Of a stretch of DNA of 64,000 nucleotides, positions 25,795-38,700 are shown one piece after another. The position numbers were made by a program, and so were the translations under genes. How positions within the stretch are numbered: the stretch's first letter is position 1; each line of letters opens with the position of its first letter. The stretch lies in NCBI RefSeq assembly GCF_010093025.1, contig NZ_CP048114.1, positions 62,001 to 126,000 of the forward strand. Direction: 5' to 3'. The notes under the pieces are model-generated. The model had not been told where the DNA came from. It made no database searches and was given only the letters and a program-made list of their open reading frames with translations. The DNA comes from Edaphobacter sp. 12200R-103. Lineage in GTDB: Bacteria; Acidobacteriota; Terriglobia; Terriglobales; Acidobacteriaceae.

Positions 25795-27342
25795 ATGGCA
25801 CAGATCAATGCAGGTGAGATAACCGAGCTGCTTCGCCAGCAGATCGAAAACTATGAGCAGAAGGTCCAGATCGACGAGGTGGGAACCATCATCTCGCTGG
25901 GCGACGGAATTGCGCGTGTCCACGGCCTGGACAAGGTTATGGCCGGTGAGCTGATCGATTTTCCGCATGGTATTGCCGGTCTCGCGATGAACCTCGACGA
26001 AGACCAGGTCGGAGCCGTGCTTCTGGGCGACTACACGGAGCTGAAGGAAGGCGACCAGGTCAAGCGCACCGGACGCATCATGTCGGTTCCCGTGGGCGAA
26101 GCCATGATTGGCCGTGTGGTCAACGCTCTCGGCCAGCCGATCGATGACAAGGGTCCGATCAACGCGACCGAATACAATCCGGTCGAGCGTCTGGCCCCCG
26201 GCGTTATCGCCCGTCAGTCGGTTCGTGAGCCGATGGCGACGGGGATCAAGGCGATCGACACGATGATCCCGATCGGCCGTGGTCAACGCGAGCTGCTGAT
26301 CGGCGACCGTCAGACGGGTAAGACCGCCATTGCGCTCGACACCATCATCAACTCGGCCAAGAACAACCTCATCTGCATCTACTGCGCGATCGGTCAGAAG
26401 CGCTCGTCGGTGGCCCAGGTGGTTCAGACGCTCGAAGAGAATGGCGCCATGCCGTACACCATCGTTGTTGCGGCCACGGCCTCCGAGCCCGCTCCGATGC
26501 AGTACCTGGCTCCGTTTGCCGCGACCGCCATCGGCGAGTACTTCCGCGATAACGGGAAGCACGCCCTGGTCATCTACGACGATCTTTCGAAGCACGCTGC
26601 TTCGTACCGTGAGATATCTCTGCTGCTGCGTCGTCCTCCGGGACGTGAGGCGTATCCGGGCGACGTCTTCTATCTGCACTCGCGTCTGCTCGAGCGCTCC
26701 TCGAAGCTGTCGGATGAGCTTGGCGGAGGTTCGCTCACTGCGCTCCCCATCATCGAGACGCAGGCCGGCGACGTTTCGGCCTACATCCCGACGAACGTCA
26801 TCTCGATCACCGATGGTCAGATCTTCCTTGAGACCGATCTGTTCAACTCCGGCGTTCGTCCTGCCGTCAACGTCGGTCTTTCGGTATCCCGCGTAGGTTT
26901 TGCCGCGGCGGTGAAGGCGACCAAGCAGGTAGGCTCCACCCTGAAGCTGGACCTCGCCCAGTATCGCGAGCTTGCGGCCTTCGCGCAGTTCGGGTCCGAC
27001 CTGGATCCGGTCACGCAGCGCCAGTTGAACCGCGGCCAGCGCTTAACCGAGCTGCTCAAGCAGCCGCAGTTCCAGCCGCTTCCGTTCGAAAAGCAGGTTG
27101 CCATCATCTTTGCCGGCGTCAACGGTCTGCTGGACGATGTCGCCGTGGCTGATCTTCGCGCCTTCGAGGATGGCCTCTATCCCTACCTGGAATCGTCGAG
27201 CGGTGGCAATGTGCTCTCCGATATCGCGACGAAAAAGGCGATCGACGACGACATCAAGAGCCGCCTGACCCAGGCGATCAATGACTATAAGGCCACTTTC
27301 CTGGCGCAGCGCAAGGAGAAAGAGACGGCTAAGGCCAAGTAG
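25795..27342 (+). CDS. atpA: ATP synthase F1 subunit alpha
   Basis: The 515-residue regulatory nucleotide-binding subunit of F1. Walker A is GDRQTGKTA at about 170-178; the [16 protein letters not shown] and [16 protein letters not shown] segments are typical. AAGGAAG lies just before ATG 25795. It sits in the order delta-alpha-gamma-beta-epsilon, only 3 bases before atpG. Confidence 0.97.
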   Translation: MAQINAGEITELLRQQIENYEQKVQIDEVGTIISLGDGIARVHGLDKVMAGELIDFPHGIAGLAMNLDEDQVGAVLLGDYTELKEGDQVKRTGRIMSVPVGEAMIGRVVNALGQPIDDKGPINATEYNPVERLAPGVIARQSVREPMATGIKAIDTMIPIGRGQRELLIGDRQTGKTAIALDTIINSAKNNLICIYCAIGQKRSSVAQVVQTLEENGAMPYTIVVAATASEPAPMQYLAPFAATAIGEYFRDNGKHALVIYDDLSKHAASYREISLLLRRPPGREAYPGDVFYLHSRLLERSSKLSDELGGGSLTALPIIETQAGDVSAYIPTNVISITDGQIFLETDLFNSGVRPAVNVGLSVSRVGFAAAVKATKQVGSTLKLDLAQYRELAAFAQFGSDLDPVTQRQLNRGQRLTELLKQPQFQPLPFEKQVAIIFAGVNGLLDDVAVADLRAFEDGLYPYLESSSGGNVLSDIATKKAIDDDIKSRLTQAINDYKATFLAQRKEKETAKAK

Positions 27343-27345
27343 ACC

Positions 27346-29912
<2,567 letters not shown>

Positions 29913-29995
29913 TTCTACGGGCTCCGCCTGTTCCTGCAGGCGGAGCTTCGGAACCATATTGAGTGAAATCTTTGGAAGCACAGAGTTAGACGCCT

Positions 29996-30427
29996 ATGGC
30001 AGATACAAATCAATCCGGTCTCCTTACTGTCCGCCTGGTGACGTCGGATCGCGTTCTGGTGGACACGACGGCTGAGGCGGTTGAGTTGCCATCCATGTCG
30101 GGATACCTTGAAGCGCTGTACGGTCACGCTCCCCTGCTGGCGGAGTTGGGTGCAGGCGAGGTTCGTCTGCATGGCGGCCAGTCAGGCAACCAGACCTTCT
30201 TCGTCGCATGGGGCTTTGTGGAGGTCCTTCCCGAGCGCGTCACCATTCTGGCCGAGAATGCACTTCACCCCGAAGAGATCAACGTCGAAGCTGCCCGTGC
30301 AGAGCTGGCCGAAGGTGAAAAGCTATGGAACGAGGCTGGTGACGACGGAGAGAAGTACGACGAGGCAAACGCTATCGCCCGTCAGGCCGAAGAAAAGATC
30401 GTCTCTGCTCAAGGCCAACGCTCCTAA
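29996..30427 (+). CDS. atpC: ATP synthase F1 subunit epsilon
   Basis: The 143-residue inhibitory subunit linking gamma to the c-ring. The N-terminal beta sandwich (SGYLEALYGHAPLLAELGAG) is conserved; the C-terminal helical hairpin is Glu/Ala-rich. Last gene of the operon, followed by a strong terminator. Genes for a and c (atpB, atpE) are not here, so the F0 membrane part is encoded elsewhere. Confidence 0.93.
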   Translation: MADTNQSGLLTVRLVTSDRVLVDTTAEAVELPSMSGYLEALYGHAPLLAELGAGEVRLHGGQSGNQTFFVAWGFVEVLPERVTILAENALHPEEINVEAARAELAEGEKLWNEAGDDGEKYDEANAIARQAEEKIVSAQGQRS

Positions 30428-30444
30428 GCAGGAAAATTCTTGGA

Positions 30445-30480
30445 AATAGAAAAGCCACCCCAGCGGGTGGCTTTTCTATT
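30445..30480. terminator. Bidirectional terminator between atpC and aroDE
   Basis: A perfect 16-bp inverted repeat (30445-30460 with 30465-30480), loop CAGC, with GC-rich tip and AATAGAAAA/TTTTCTATT base. It gives a T-rich tail in both directions between convergent operons. Confidence 0.92.
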
Positions 30481-30487
30481 GTTATCT

Positions 30488-32119
30488 CTATCGAGACGCG
30501 GCAGCTTTACGCCGGGGCGAGGCTGGCTTCTCCGTTGCAGCAGAAGGCGGGGCTGCCGCTGCGGCTGCTTCTGCCTGTTGCCGAAGGGAGTGAAGAACCA
30601 CGCGAAGCATCTCCTCCTCTGGAGCAGGTTTGCCGGTCCATATTTCGAACTGGCGCGCACCCTGCTGAACAAACATCTCAACACCGGTAATGAAGGGAAT
30701 GCCTTGTTGACGGGCGAGCCGAATCAGCGGAGTCTCCAGCGGATTGTAGACCAGGTCGAAGACCAGCTTCGTGTTCAGGTCCTTCACATCGAGTACAGAG
30801 GAGGTCTTCTGGCCTGCCATCCCGACCGGGGTCGCATTGATCACGACATCGAAAGTCGTCTTTGCAAACGCCTCTTTCTTGACCGTCTTTGAGCCCGACT
30901 GCCGGGCCAGCTTCTGGGCTGTCTCAGGCGTGCGGTTGAAGATGAAGACATCGGCTCCTTTGTCGCGCAGCCCGAAGACGGCGGCCCTTGCGGCTCCGCC
31001 TGCTCCCAGGACCAGAACCCTGGCTCCACGTAGAGACATCCTCTTCTCCAGCGGGCCAACGATTCCGGCGACGTCCGTATTAAACCCGTAGAGCTTTCCA
31101 TCCTGTGCCCGCAGGACCGTGTTGCAGGCGCCGATCTTGGCCGAGAGAGGATCGGTCTTCTCGAGGTGCGCCATGATCTCCTGCTTGTGCGGCATCGTGA
31201 CGCTCAGGCCCTGGATGGGGATCTCCCGCACCAGGTTGATCAGGTCGCTTACCTTTGCCGTCTGCAGGGCCAGATAGACTGCGTTGACCGTCTCGCGGCG
31301 GAACGCCGTATTCATCATGATCGGAGACAGCGAACTTCTGATTGGGTTTCCCGCAACTCCATAGACCTTGGTTGCAGCGTCCACCTGGTCGATCCGATAG
31401 GTCTCAATAAGAGTACGAGCGGCAATCTGGCCGGGGCCGGTCTCCTCTCCCTGGGTCGCTGCGGCAAAGGTGAAAGCCGAGCCGGCACGAAGTCCAAGGA
31501 CGCGCGAGATAATTCCGGCGTCTCCCATGCAGATGCCGATGATATTCGCCTTCTCGTGCATCCGCTCCATAAAGCGCATCAGGGTGACGTTGTCTGAGAG
31601 GGTCTTTGCCGTGGGGACGATCTTGTAGAAGTCCGGCTGAAATGGAGCGATGCGCTCATAGACCTTATCCAGATCTTTTGTCGAGCTGAAATCGTGATGG
31701 CTGATGATCAGAGCGACCCCGGTGTCGCGAAGCTTCTGCAACTCGCCCTTCTTCAGGGCCTCGGCGGATTCCAGTTCCAGATCGACCAGTTGAAAACCCG
31801 CTGCGGCAGCCTTGGATAGAACTTCCATTTCGGCCGCAAGAGAGCCGGTAAATTTGCCGCCGTTGGCTTCCCGTCGACAGGTGGCAATAGCGGTGGCCGC
31901 TGTATTGTCGCCAAGAAACTGCTTCAGCTTCGGCAGGGCGTTGGCGGGTTTTTCGAGGTAATCGAGTCTAAACTCGAGAAAAGGGGTCTCTCTGACGACA
32001 GCTGTCGCCTTTTCGATCATTTCGGCGGCTGTCGTGCCAATAATGGCAACGCAAATCTTACTGATGCGTGTACGCAAAAGTTGTGTGGCTGCAGTGGAAC
32101 TGGGCACGTTGGCTCTCAT
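30488..32119 (-). CDS. aroDE: Bifunctional 3-dehydroquinate dehydratase (type I)/shikimate dehydrogenase
   Basis: A 543-residue fusion catalysing two successive steps of the shikimate pathway. Residues about 20-245 are type I AroD, with the catalytic His in ISHHDF and the Schiff-base Lys in FYKIVPTA. Residues about 255-515 are AroE, with SSLSPIMMNTAF, the catalytic Lys in SVTMPHKQ, ACNTV, and the NADP site GAGGAARAAVFGL. The last 30 residues are Ala/Pro/Lys-rich and unstructured. The same domain order is found in plants and Chlamydia. Starts nearer the AroD core are possible. Confidence 0.95.
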   Translation of the reverse strand: MRANVPSSTAATQLLRTRISKICVAIIGTTAAEMIEKATAVVRETPFLEFRLDYLEKPANALPKLKQFLGDNTAATAIATCRREANGGKFTGSLAAEMEVLSKAAAAGFQLVDLELESAEALKKGELQKLRDTGVALIISHHDFSSTKDLDKVYERIAPFQPDFYKIVPTAKTLSDNVTLMRFMERMHEKANIIGICMGDAGIISRVLGLRAGSAFTFAAATQGEETGPGQIAARTLIETYRIDQVDAATKVYGVAGNPIRSSLSPIMMNTAFRRETVNAVYLALQTAKVSDLINLVREIPIQGLSVTMPHKQEIMAHLEKTDPLSAKIGACNTVLRAQDGKLYGFNTDVAGIVGPLEKRMSLRGARVLVLGAGGAARAAVFGLRDKGADVFIFNRTPETAQKLARQSGSKTVKKEAFAKTTFDVVINATPVGMAGQKTSSVLDVKDLNTKLVFDLVYNPLETPLIRLARQQGIPFITGVEMFVQQGARQFEIWTGKPAPEEEMLRVVLHSLRQQAEAAAAAAPPSAATEKPASPRRKAAASR

Positions 32120-32281
32120 GTCTACAATCGCGGTATCTTACAGACCCCTGAGTGCGGATGCAAATCATATTGAAAGAAAAGATAGTTAGTACTCTGAGGC
32201 GGTCCAAAGGAGACCCTACAGAGGAAGACGATGGGAAAGAGGAAACGTTATCGGCACTTCAACTTTTAGAATGAGTCAATT

Positions 32282-33112
32282 ATGACAGAAGCGCGGCTTG
32301 TGACAATCCCGGAATGGAGACAGTTTTCGTGGTTGCACCACGGATTTAGCACCCGTCTGGGTGGCGTGTCGGACGTATACGGCGGTACGTCTCTCAATCT
32401 GGGCTGGACTAAAGAAGACGCTCCCGAGGCAGTCCGGCAGAACCGCAGGCTGTTGGTGGAGTCGGTTACAGGCAAACCACCGTCCGACGCCATACTGGTT
32501 ACGGTCCGTCAGGTCCATTCCAATACGATCCATCGAGTAGAAGCCCCCGGCCGGCGGCTGGAGACAGCAGAAGGAAAGGCCGTCCTGGAAGGCGATGGCC
32601 TGATTACAGATGAGCGCGGGATGCTGCTGGGGGCGGGGACTGCCGATTGTGTCCCGGTCCTTCTGGCAGACCCGGTGCACAGGGCGGTGGGAGCGTTCCA
32701 TGCAGGATGGCGCGGAACGGCTGCCCGCATCGTCGAGAGGGGCGTCGAAAGGATGCGGAAAGAGTTCGGGACGCGGCCTGAGGAGCTTCTGGCTGCCATC
32801 GGGCCGAGCATCGGCGTGTGCTGCTATACGATCGGGCAGGATGTTCGGGAGCAGTTCGCAGAGCAGTTTACCTACAGCGACGAACTCTTCCGGCTGCTGG
32901 CGCCTGAAGGCGGGCAGGCCAGGTTCAGGGTCGACCTGTGGGAGGCGAATCGGAGGCAGCTGCTGGATGCCGGATTGCAAGCCAGGAAGATCTCGGTGGT
33001 GGGAGAGTGTACCGCCTGTACCATCGAACCCTCAGGGGAGCCACGCTATTTTTCGCATCGGGCGCAGGCGGGCAGAACAGGCCGGATGTTGAATGTTATT
33101 GGAATTCGATAA
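32282..33112 (+). CDS. pgeF: Peptidoglycan editing factor PgeF (multicopper polyphenol oxidase family)
   Basis: A 276-residue YfiH/laccase-domain protein. In E. coli PgeF removes L-Ser wrongly placed in peptidoglycan precursors; related proteins act as purine nucleoside phosphorylases (the human FAMIN group). The metal-site segments are visible: RQVHSN (His), GTADCVPVLLADP (Cys) and GAFHAGWRGT (His). GPSIGVCCYTIG follows. Length is standard. The leader (32120-32281) is shared with the divergent aroDE gene and has no other gene. Confidence 0.92.
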   Translation: MTEARLVTIPEWRQFSWLHHGFSTRLGGVSDVYGGTSLNLGWTKEDAPEAVRQNRRLLVESVTGKPPSDAILVTVRQVHSNTIHRVEAPGRRLETAEGKAVLEGDGLITDERGMLLGAGTADCVPVLLADPVHRAVGAFHAGWRGTAARIVERGVERMRKEFGTRPEELLAAIGPSIGVCCYTIGQDVREQFAEQFTYSDELFRLLAPEGGQARFRVDLWEANRRQLLDAGLQARKISVVGECTACTIEPSGEPRYFSHRAQAGRTGRMLNVIGIR

Positions 33113-33127
33113 TCAGACTGGATTTGA

Positions 33128-33139
33128 GACCATTTGGTT
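33128..33139 (+). promoter_or_regulatory. Possible TetR operator
   Basis: ACCATTTGGT (33129-33138) is a short palindrome 30 bases before the tetR ATG. A related sequence GACTGATTGGTC lies at 33870-33881, 22 bases before the efflux gene; 8 of 12 positions agree. This fits one repressor acting on both promoters, but the match is short. Confidence 0.3.
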
Positions 33140-33168
33140 TCTGATTCATCTAAGTTGGAGTGCAGGCA

Positions 33169-33762
33169 ATGAGCAAAGGCGACGAGACACGGCAGAAGAT
33201 CATCGCGGCGGCTGCTCCTCTCTTTAACAAGCAAGGGTACGCGGGCTGCGTCATCAAGGACATCATGGCGGCGACTGGCCTCGAGAAGGGCGGTATCTAT
33301 CGTCACTTTGAAAGCAAGGAAGAGATTGCGGCTGAGGCCTTTGACTATGCCTGGATGGTGGCCTCCGCAACACGGCAACAAGGGCTCGATGATATTCCCA
33401 ATCACGTGGATCGTCTGAAGCAGCACATCTCGAGATTCGTGACGCGTTCGAGCATTCCGGGTGGCTGCCCTCTGCTCAACACCGGTGTGGACTCCGATAA
33501 CGGCAACCCGATCCTGAGGGAGCGTGTCCGAAATGCGCTCAAAGGATGGCAGAAGATGCTGCGATTAATCCTGGTGGAGGGGATTGAAGCCGGGACGGTG
33601 CGAGGGGATGTTGATCCCGAGAAGGTCTCAAGAGTCATCATCTCAGGGCTGGAAGGCGGAATGCTTGTAAGCCGTATTGAGAAGAACGATGAAGCCCTTC
33701 GAGACGCCATGGATTACCTGGACAGCTATCTGGAGACCAACGTGCGCGCTCCGCAGCACTGA
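33169..33762 (+). CDS. TetR-family transcriptional regulator
   Basis: A 197-residue repressor. The helix-turn-helix is at about 25-45 (CVIKDIMAATGLEKGGIYRHFESKEEIA). The C-terminal half is helical and resembles the TetR_C_11/YcdC-like ligand domain (GGCPLLNTGVDSDNGNPILR). ATG 33169 is used because GGAG lies 8 bases upstream; a GTG at 33160 is in frame but overlaps that site. It is followed by an EmrB-type exporter, its probable target. Confidence 0.9.
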   Translation: MSKGDETRQKIIAAAAPLFNKQGYAGCVIKDIMAATGLEKGGIYRHFESKEEIAAEAFDYAWMVASATRQQGLDDIPNHVDRLKQHISRFVTRSSIPGGCPLLNTGVDSDNGNPILRERVRNALKGWQKMLRLILVEGIEAGTVRGDVDPEKVSRVIISGLEGGMLVSRIEKNDEALRDAMDYLDSYLETNVRAPQH

Positions 33763-33903
33763 GGGAAAGAAGAGATACTGGCCGATATCAACCCTGCGTA
33801 GCTGTTTTCCGGACAATTTCAGAATCCTGCATCGTTCCGGCCTCATCAGAGATTACAGCTCTCGAAAGAGACTGATTGGTCGCAAAAGGCAGAGAGGACG
33901 TGA

Positions 33904-35523
33904 ATGGGCGCTGTTCTGGTACTTCCAGAGAAGCAGGCGACGGGGAAGGCGAAGGCTCCTGTAAATCCGTGGGTGATAGCACTGACGGTAACTCTGGCTA
34001 CCTTTATGGAGTTGCTGGATACCTCCATCGCCAATGTATCCCTGCCTCATATAGCAGGGGGTCTGGGGCGAAGCTTCGATGAAGTTACCTGGATCCTGAC
34101 GACATACCTGGTGGCGAATGCGGTCGTTCTGCCCATGAGCGCATGGCTGAGCCGTGTCTTCGGGCGAAAGAACTACTACATGGCCTGTGTCGCGCTGTTT
34201 ACCATTACCTCTTTCTTCTGCGGGATTGCGCCAAGCCTCGGCATCATGCTTTTGAGCCGTGTGCTGCAGGGGATCGGCGGCGGCGGCCTGGCTCCAGTGG
34301 AGCAGGCCATTCTGGTGGATACCTTTCCTCCGGCGAAGCGGGCGTCCGCATTCGCGCTCTATACCGTGGCGATTGTGACGGCTCCGGCGATTGGCCCGGT
34401 TCTCGGCGGCTGGATCACGGATAACTACAACTGGCGATGGGTATTTCTGATCAACATTCCCATAGGGCTTTTGTCGCTCTACCTGACCAACCGCTTCGTA
34501 AGCGATCCGCCTGCTTTCAAGGAGGAGCGTGAGAGCGCACGCCGCGGCGGCCAGCTGCGAATCGATGGAGTGGGAATTAGCCTGATTGCGCTGGGGTCGG
34601 CGGCGCTGGAGATCATGCTTGACCGCGGTCAGATCGATGACTGGTTCGGCAGCAGCTTTATCTGCTGGCTGTTTGCCATAGCGATCGTCTGCTGGTCGCT
34701 GGCGATCTACTGGGAGCTGAAGATCGACGATCCGATTCTTGAGCTGCGGTTGCTGCGGTATCCGAATTTTGCCATCGCCTCGGTCTTCTACCTGATCTTC
34801 GGTTTTGGACTCTTCGCGACGACGACAATGATTCCGCAGATTCTGCAGTCACTGTATGGTTATCGCGCCATCGATGCAGGTCTCGTGCTTGGGCCGGGAG
34901 CTTTTGTAATTACACTGCTTGCCCCAGTGGGGGCGCAGCTGGTGCAGCGGGGAATCGTGCAGTCGCGAACTTTGCTTACCTTTAGCCTGGTTACGGTCTC
35001 CGCATCTATGATCTATTACAGCGGTCTCACGCTGCAGACGGACTACCGGCACTATGCGCTCGCCCGAGGCTTGCAGGGACTCGGTTATGCCTTCTTTTTT
35101 GTTCCGTTGAGTGTCGTTGCTTACTCTCAGTTGAAGCCGAATGAAAACAACCGCGCTTCCAGCCTTACGAATCTCTTCCGCAACTGGGGTGGGAGTTTCG
35201 GCATCTCCTTTGCTACGACTCTGAGTGAGCGTCGTCAGGACTTTCACCAGTCGGTGATGTCAGCCAATCTGTCTGGCTCGAGTGCATGGCTGCAGGATTC
35301 TGTCGCACGTACGACGAATTATCTGGCCAGTCATGGGTACTCGCACGCGGATGCGGCCAGAGCTGCGTACCTGCGTTCCTACAACCAGATGATTGCACAG
35401 ACGAGTCTTCTGGGATTCATGGATGTCTTTCGCGCCATCGGCTGGGTGACGCTGGCTGTGACGCCACTGCTCTTCTTCCTTCAGAAGTTCAAGGTTTCAG
35501 GAAAGCCCTCCGGCGGGCATTGA
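33904..35523 (+). CDS. DHA2-family multidrug exporter (EmrB-like, 14 helices)
   Basis: A 539-residue major-facilitator drug:H+ antiporter. The motif ELLDTSIANVSLPHIAGGLG at the first helix, motif A (AWLSRVFGRKNYYM) and motif C (ALYTVAIVTAPAIGPVLGGW) define the DHA2 group. It ends with a helix and a short basic tail. AGAGGA is 5 bases before the ATG. It lacks an adjacent EmrA adaptor, so it may act alone in the inner membrane or with an adaptor encoded elsewhere. Regulated in all likelihood by the upstream TetR protein. Confidence 0.92.
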   Translation: MGAVLVLPEKQATGKAKAPVNPWVIALTVTLATFMELLDTSIANVSLPHIAGGLGRSFDEVTWILTTYLVANAVVLPMSAWLSRVFGRKNYYMACVALFTITSFFCGIAPSLGIMLLSRVLQGIGGGGLAPVEQAILVDTFPPAKRASAFALYTVAIVTAPAIGPVLGGWITDNYNWRWVFLINIPIGLLSLYLTNRFVSDPPAFKEERESARRGGQLRIDGVGISLIALGSAALEIMLDRGQIDDWFGSSFICWLFAIAIVCWSLAIYWELKIDDPILELRLLRYPNFAIASVFYLIFGFGLFATTTMIPQILQSLYGYRAIDAGLVLGPGAFVITLLAPVGAQLVQRGIVQSRTLLTFSLVTVSASMIYYSGLTLQTDYRHYALARGLQGLGYAFFFVPLSVVAYSQLKPNENNRASSLTNLFRNWGGSFGISFATTLSERRQDFHQSVMSANLSGSSAWLQDSVARTTNYLASHGYSHADAARAAYLRSYNQMIAQTSLLGFMDVFRAIGWVTLAVTPLLFFLQKFKVSGKPSGGH

Positions 35524-35636
35524 GATGGACAGAGTATCGTCATATGCCTGAACTCGGATCGTGATTGCCTTAACAAGGCATTGGCCATTGCATAGGACAT
35601 GACGTTTGCTTCGGGATACGCTCTGAAGCGCCATGA

Positions 35637-35684
35637 AGTGTCATCCTTCGACTACGCGCTGGTGCGCTCGCTCAGGATGACACT
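35637..35684. repeat. REP-like palindromic element
   Basis: AGTGTCATCCT (35637-35647) is an exact inverted match of AGGATGACACT (35674-35684), with a partial inner stem around GCGC-TGGT-GCGC. It lies in a 251-base gap between convergent genes that holds no other feature. The TCATCC...GGATGA ends resemble short interspersed palindromes seen in many genomes. Confidence 0.7.
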
Positions 35685-35774
35685 CCGAAAGGCTTTGGAA
35701 GAAACCGGTGCAGCGATTGTTTATTCAAAGCCTTAGATCTATTTGCAAATATCCCTTACTCCATGTGATATCCC

Positions 35775-38700
35775 CTACTCCATCTCAGTGCTGTCCGTCA
35801 TAAGGTTAGAGTGTTGTGGCGGTCTCCGCAGCAGCAGCGGCATGATGAACAGGATGGCGACGATGGTGGTGGCCATTCCACCGACAACGACGCGCGCTAA
35901 CGGCTGCTGAGCCTGCGCGCCGATGCCGTTGGAGACGGCTGCGGGCAGAAGGCCCAGGCCCGCGGCCATACAGGCCATGACGACGGGACGCATTTCATCG
36001 ACGCAACCATGTTCCAGCCCTGTACCATCGACGCTCTCACGCTGGGCCCGGCGCACGCCCGACATGAAGACGACGGCTCCGAGGGTGGCGACTCCGATCA
36101 GTGAGGTGAAGCCCACAGCAGCAGAGATACTGAAGGCCGTGTGTGTCACGAACAGAGATACAGTTCCACCCACAGCGGCGAAGGGAAGCGTGGCCACCAC
36201 GATGAAGGCGTCCTTCCACGTGCCGAATTGCATGTAGAGAAGAATGACGATCACTGCCAGTGAGATGGGGATGATGACGGCGAGCCTTGCCTGCTCCTTG
36301 CGAAGCGAGTCGAATTCGCCTGCCCATGTGTAGTCATAACCTTTGGGCATAGGCGCCTTCTGTTTAATCTGCGCCTGAAGATCGGTAATGGTAGTTGCGA
36401 GATCGCGACCGCGGACGGAGAACTTGATGGGGATGTATCTCCTTCCGCCTTCGCGAAAGATCTGGAAGCTGCCTTCCCGGATGCTCACGTCTGCAATCTG
36501 TCCGAGAGGAATGCTGCTGCCTTCGGGAGTGGGAACGAGGATAGCCCGAATTGCCTCGGGGGTGGAGCGGTTCGCTTCGGGATAACGAACGGTCAGGTCG
36601 AAGCGGCGGTCGCCCTGAATGACCTGGCTGATGGGAGCGCCGCCGACAGCAGCCTGAACGATGGCATTGATGTCGCCCGAAAGGATGCCATAGCGAGCGG
36701 CGCGAGCGCGATCGATCTGGATGACGAGCGAGGGTTGTCCACCTACTTTGAAGACGCCCACGTCGGCTACACCGGGGACGGTCTCCATGATGTGTTCGAT
36801 CCTGGCGGAGAGAGAGGTCAGTGTGTCGAGATCGTCTCCAAAGAGCTTGAGGGAGTTCTCGCCTTTGACTCCGGACATCGCCTCTTCGACGTTGTCCTGA
36901 ATGGCCTGCGAGAAGTTCAGCTCGATGCCGGGAAAACGTGACATCCGGCGGTTGATTTCGTTGATGAGTTTGGGTTTTGTCATCCCCGGTCGCCACTCGT
37001 CCTGCGGCTTCAGCGTGGCGGAGATTTCGATGTTGTTGAAGGTGGAGACGTCGGTTCCGTCATCGGGCCGTCCCATCTGCGAGACGGTCTGGGTGACCTC
37101 GGGTGACTCCGCAATAAGACCGCGAAGCTGATTGGCTATATCGACAGAAGTCTGGAAGGAGATGTCCTGAGGAAGGGTAGCTCGAATCCAGAGGTTTCCT
37201 TCTTCGAGGGGAGGCATAAATTCTCCGCCTACCAATGCGAAACAAAGCACTCCGACCACCAGCATCACTGCTGCGCCAATCCACACAAGACGGGGGAAGT
37301 GAAGGGTGTGATGAAGCGCGCGTTCGTAGCCATTCTTCAGACGCCGGCTGAGCCATGTATAACCGTCACCGACTTTCTGTTCAGCGGGAGCCGTCATGTA
37401 TCCCAGAACGGGGGCAAAGATGAGCGCGAACATGAGGGCGCCCATCAGCGCGAAGCCATAGGTGACCGACATGGGCGAGAAGATCTGTCCAGCCACGCCC
37501 TGCATGGTGAACAGCGGGATGAACGCGATCAGGATGATAGCGGTCGAAAACAGCACGGGCCGCGCGGCATCGGTGACACCTTCGACGATCAGGTCTCCAG
37601 TCTGCTCACCCGGCAGGCGGCGCGACAGTTTGCGGTAGATACTCTCCAGCACAATGATGGAGGAGTCAACCAGGATGCCGAAGTCGATGGCCCCGATGGA
37701 GATCAGGTTTGCGGACCTTCCGCTGAGCACCATCATGCCGAACGCAAACAGCACCGCGAAGGGAATGGTGACCGCAGCGATGAACGTGATTCGAAGATCG
37801 CCGAGCATGGACAACAGGACCAGCGTCACGAGTACGAGGCCGGTAAGAATAACCTCACGAACCGTATGTGTGGTGCGGTTGATCAGGGTGGTCCTGTCGT
37901 AGATGGTGCTGATGTGCATCCCCGGCGGCAGCAGGTTGCCGGTGTTCAGGCTATTGATCTTCTCCTTGAGAGCTTTGAGCGCGGGCAAGGATTTCTCCTC
38001 TTTCTGGAGAAGAACGATGCCGATGACGATGTCGTTTTCGCGGTTGCGTCCTACCTGCCCCAGTCGAGGCTGGAATCCCTCCTTTACGCTGCCGATGTCG
38101 CCAACCGTGATTGGCGCACCGTTCTTTTCTGCAACGACAATATGCGAGATGTCTTCGACCGAGTGCACCTGTCCGAGCGCGCGCACGTTGACGTTCTGGT
38201 TTCCAAGCGCGATGTAGTTTCCGCCAGCGTTTGCGTTGGAGGACTGTATGGCGCTGACAACCTGTGGGAGGGTAACTCCATAGCTGAGCAGGCGACTGGG
38301 ATCTGCTTCTACCTGGTACTGGCGTGTTGTGCCGCCGAAGGTGGTGATATCGATGATGCCGGGAACCTGCTTGAGCTCGCGCCGAACGAGCCAGTCCTGC
38401 GTGGCCTTGATCTCGTTGAGCGTGTATCCGGGACCGACGAGCTGGTAGCGGAAGATTTCGCCGATGGGCGACCAGGGCGAGAGCTGCGGCTGCAGGTTGT
38501 TTGGCAGCTGCAGGGTCTGGAGGCGGTTCAGCACCTCCTGACGGTCGCGAAAGTAATCCGAATCGAAGCTGAAGTAGAGCTTCACGTCGGATAGGCCGAA
38601 GATGGAGATCGAGCGCACCTGATCGAGATGAGGAACGCCGTTCAGCGTCGTCTCCTCCGGCACGGTGACCTGCTGCTCCATCTCTTCCGCCGACCAGGAA

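Noticed and set aside
37299..38594. 431-codon plus-strand frame within the RND pump gene
   Set aside because: Antisense to a well-conserved pump gene; composition is that of a reversed GC-rich gene.
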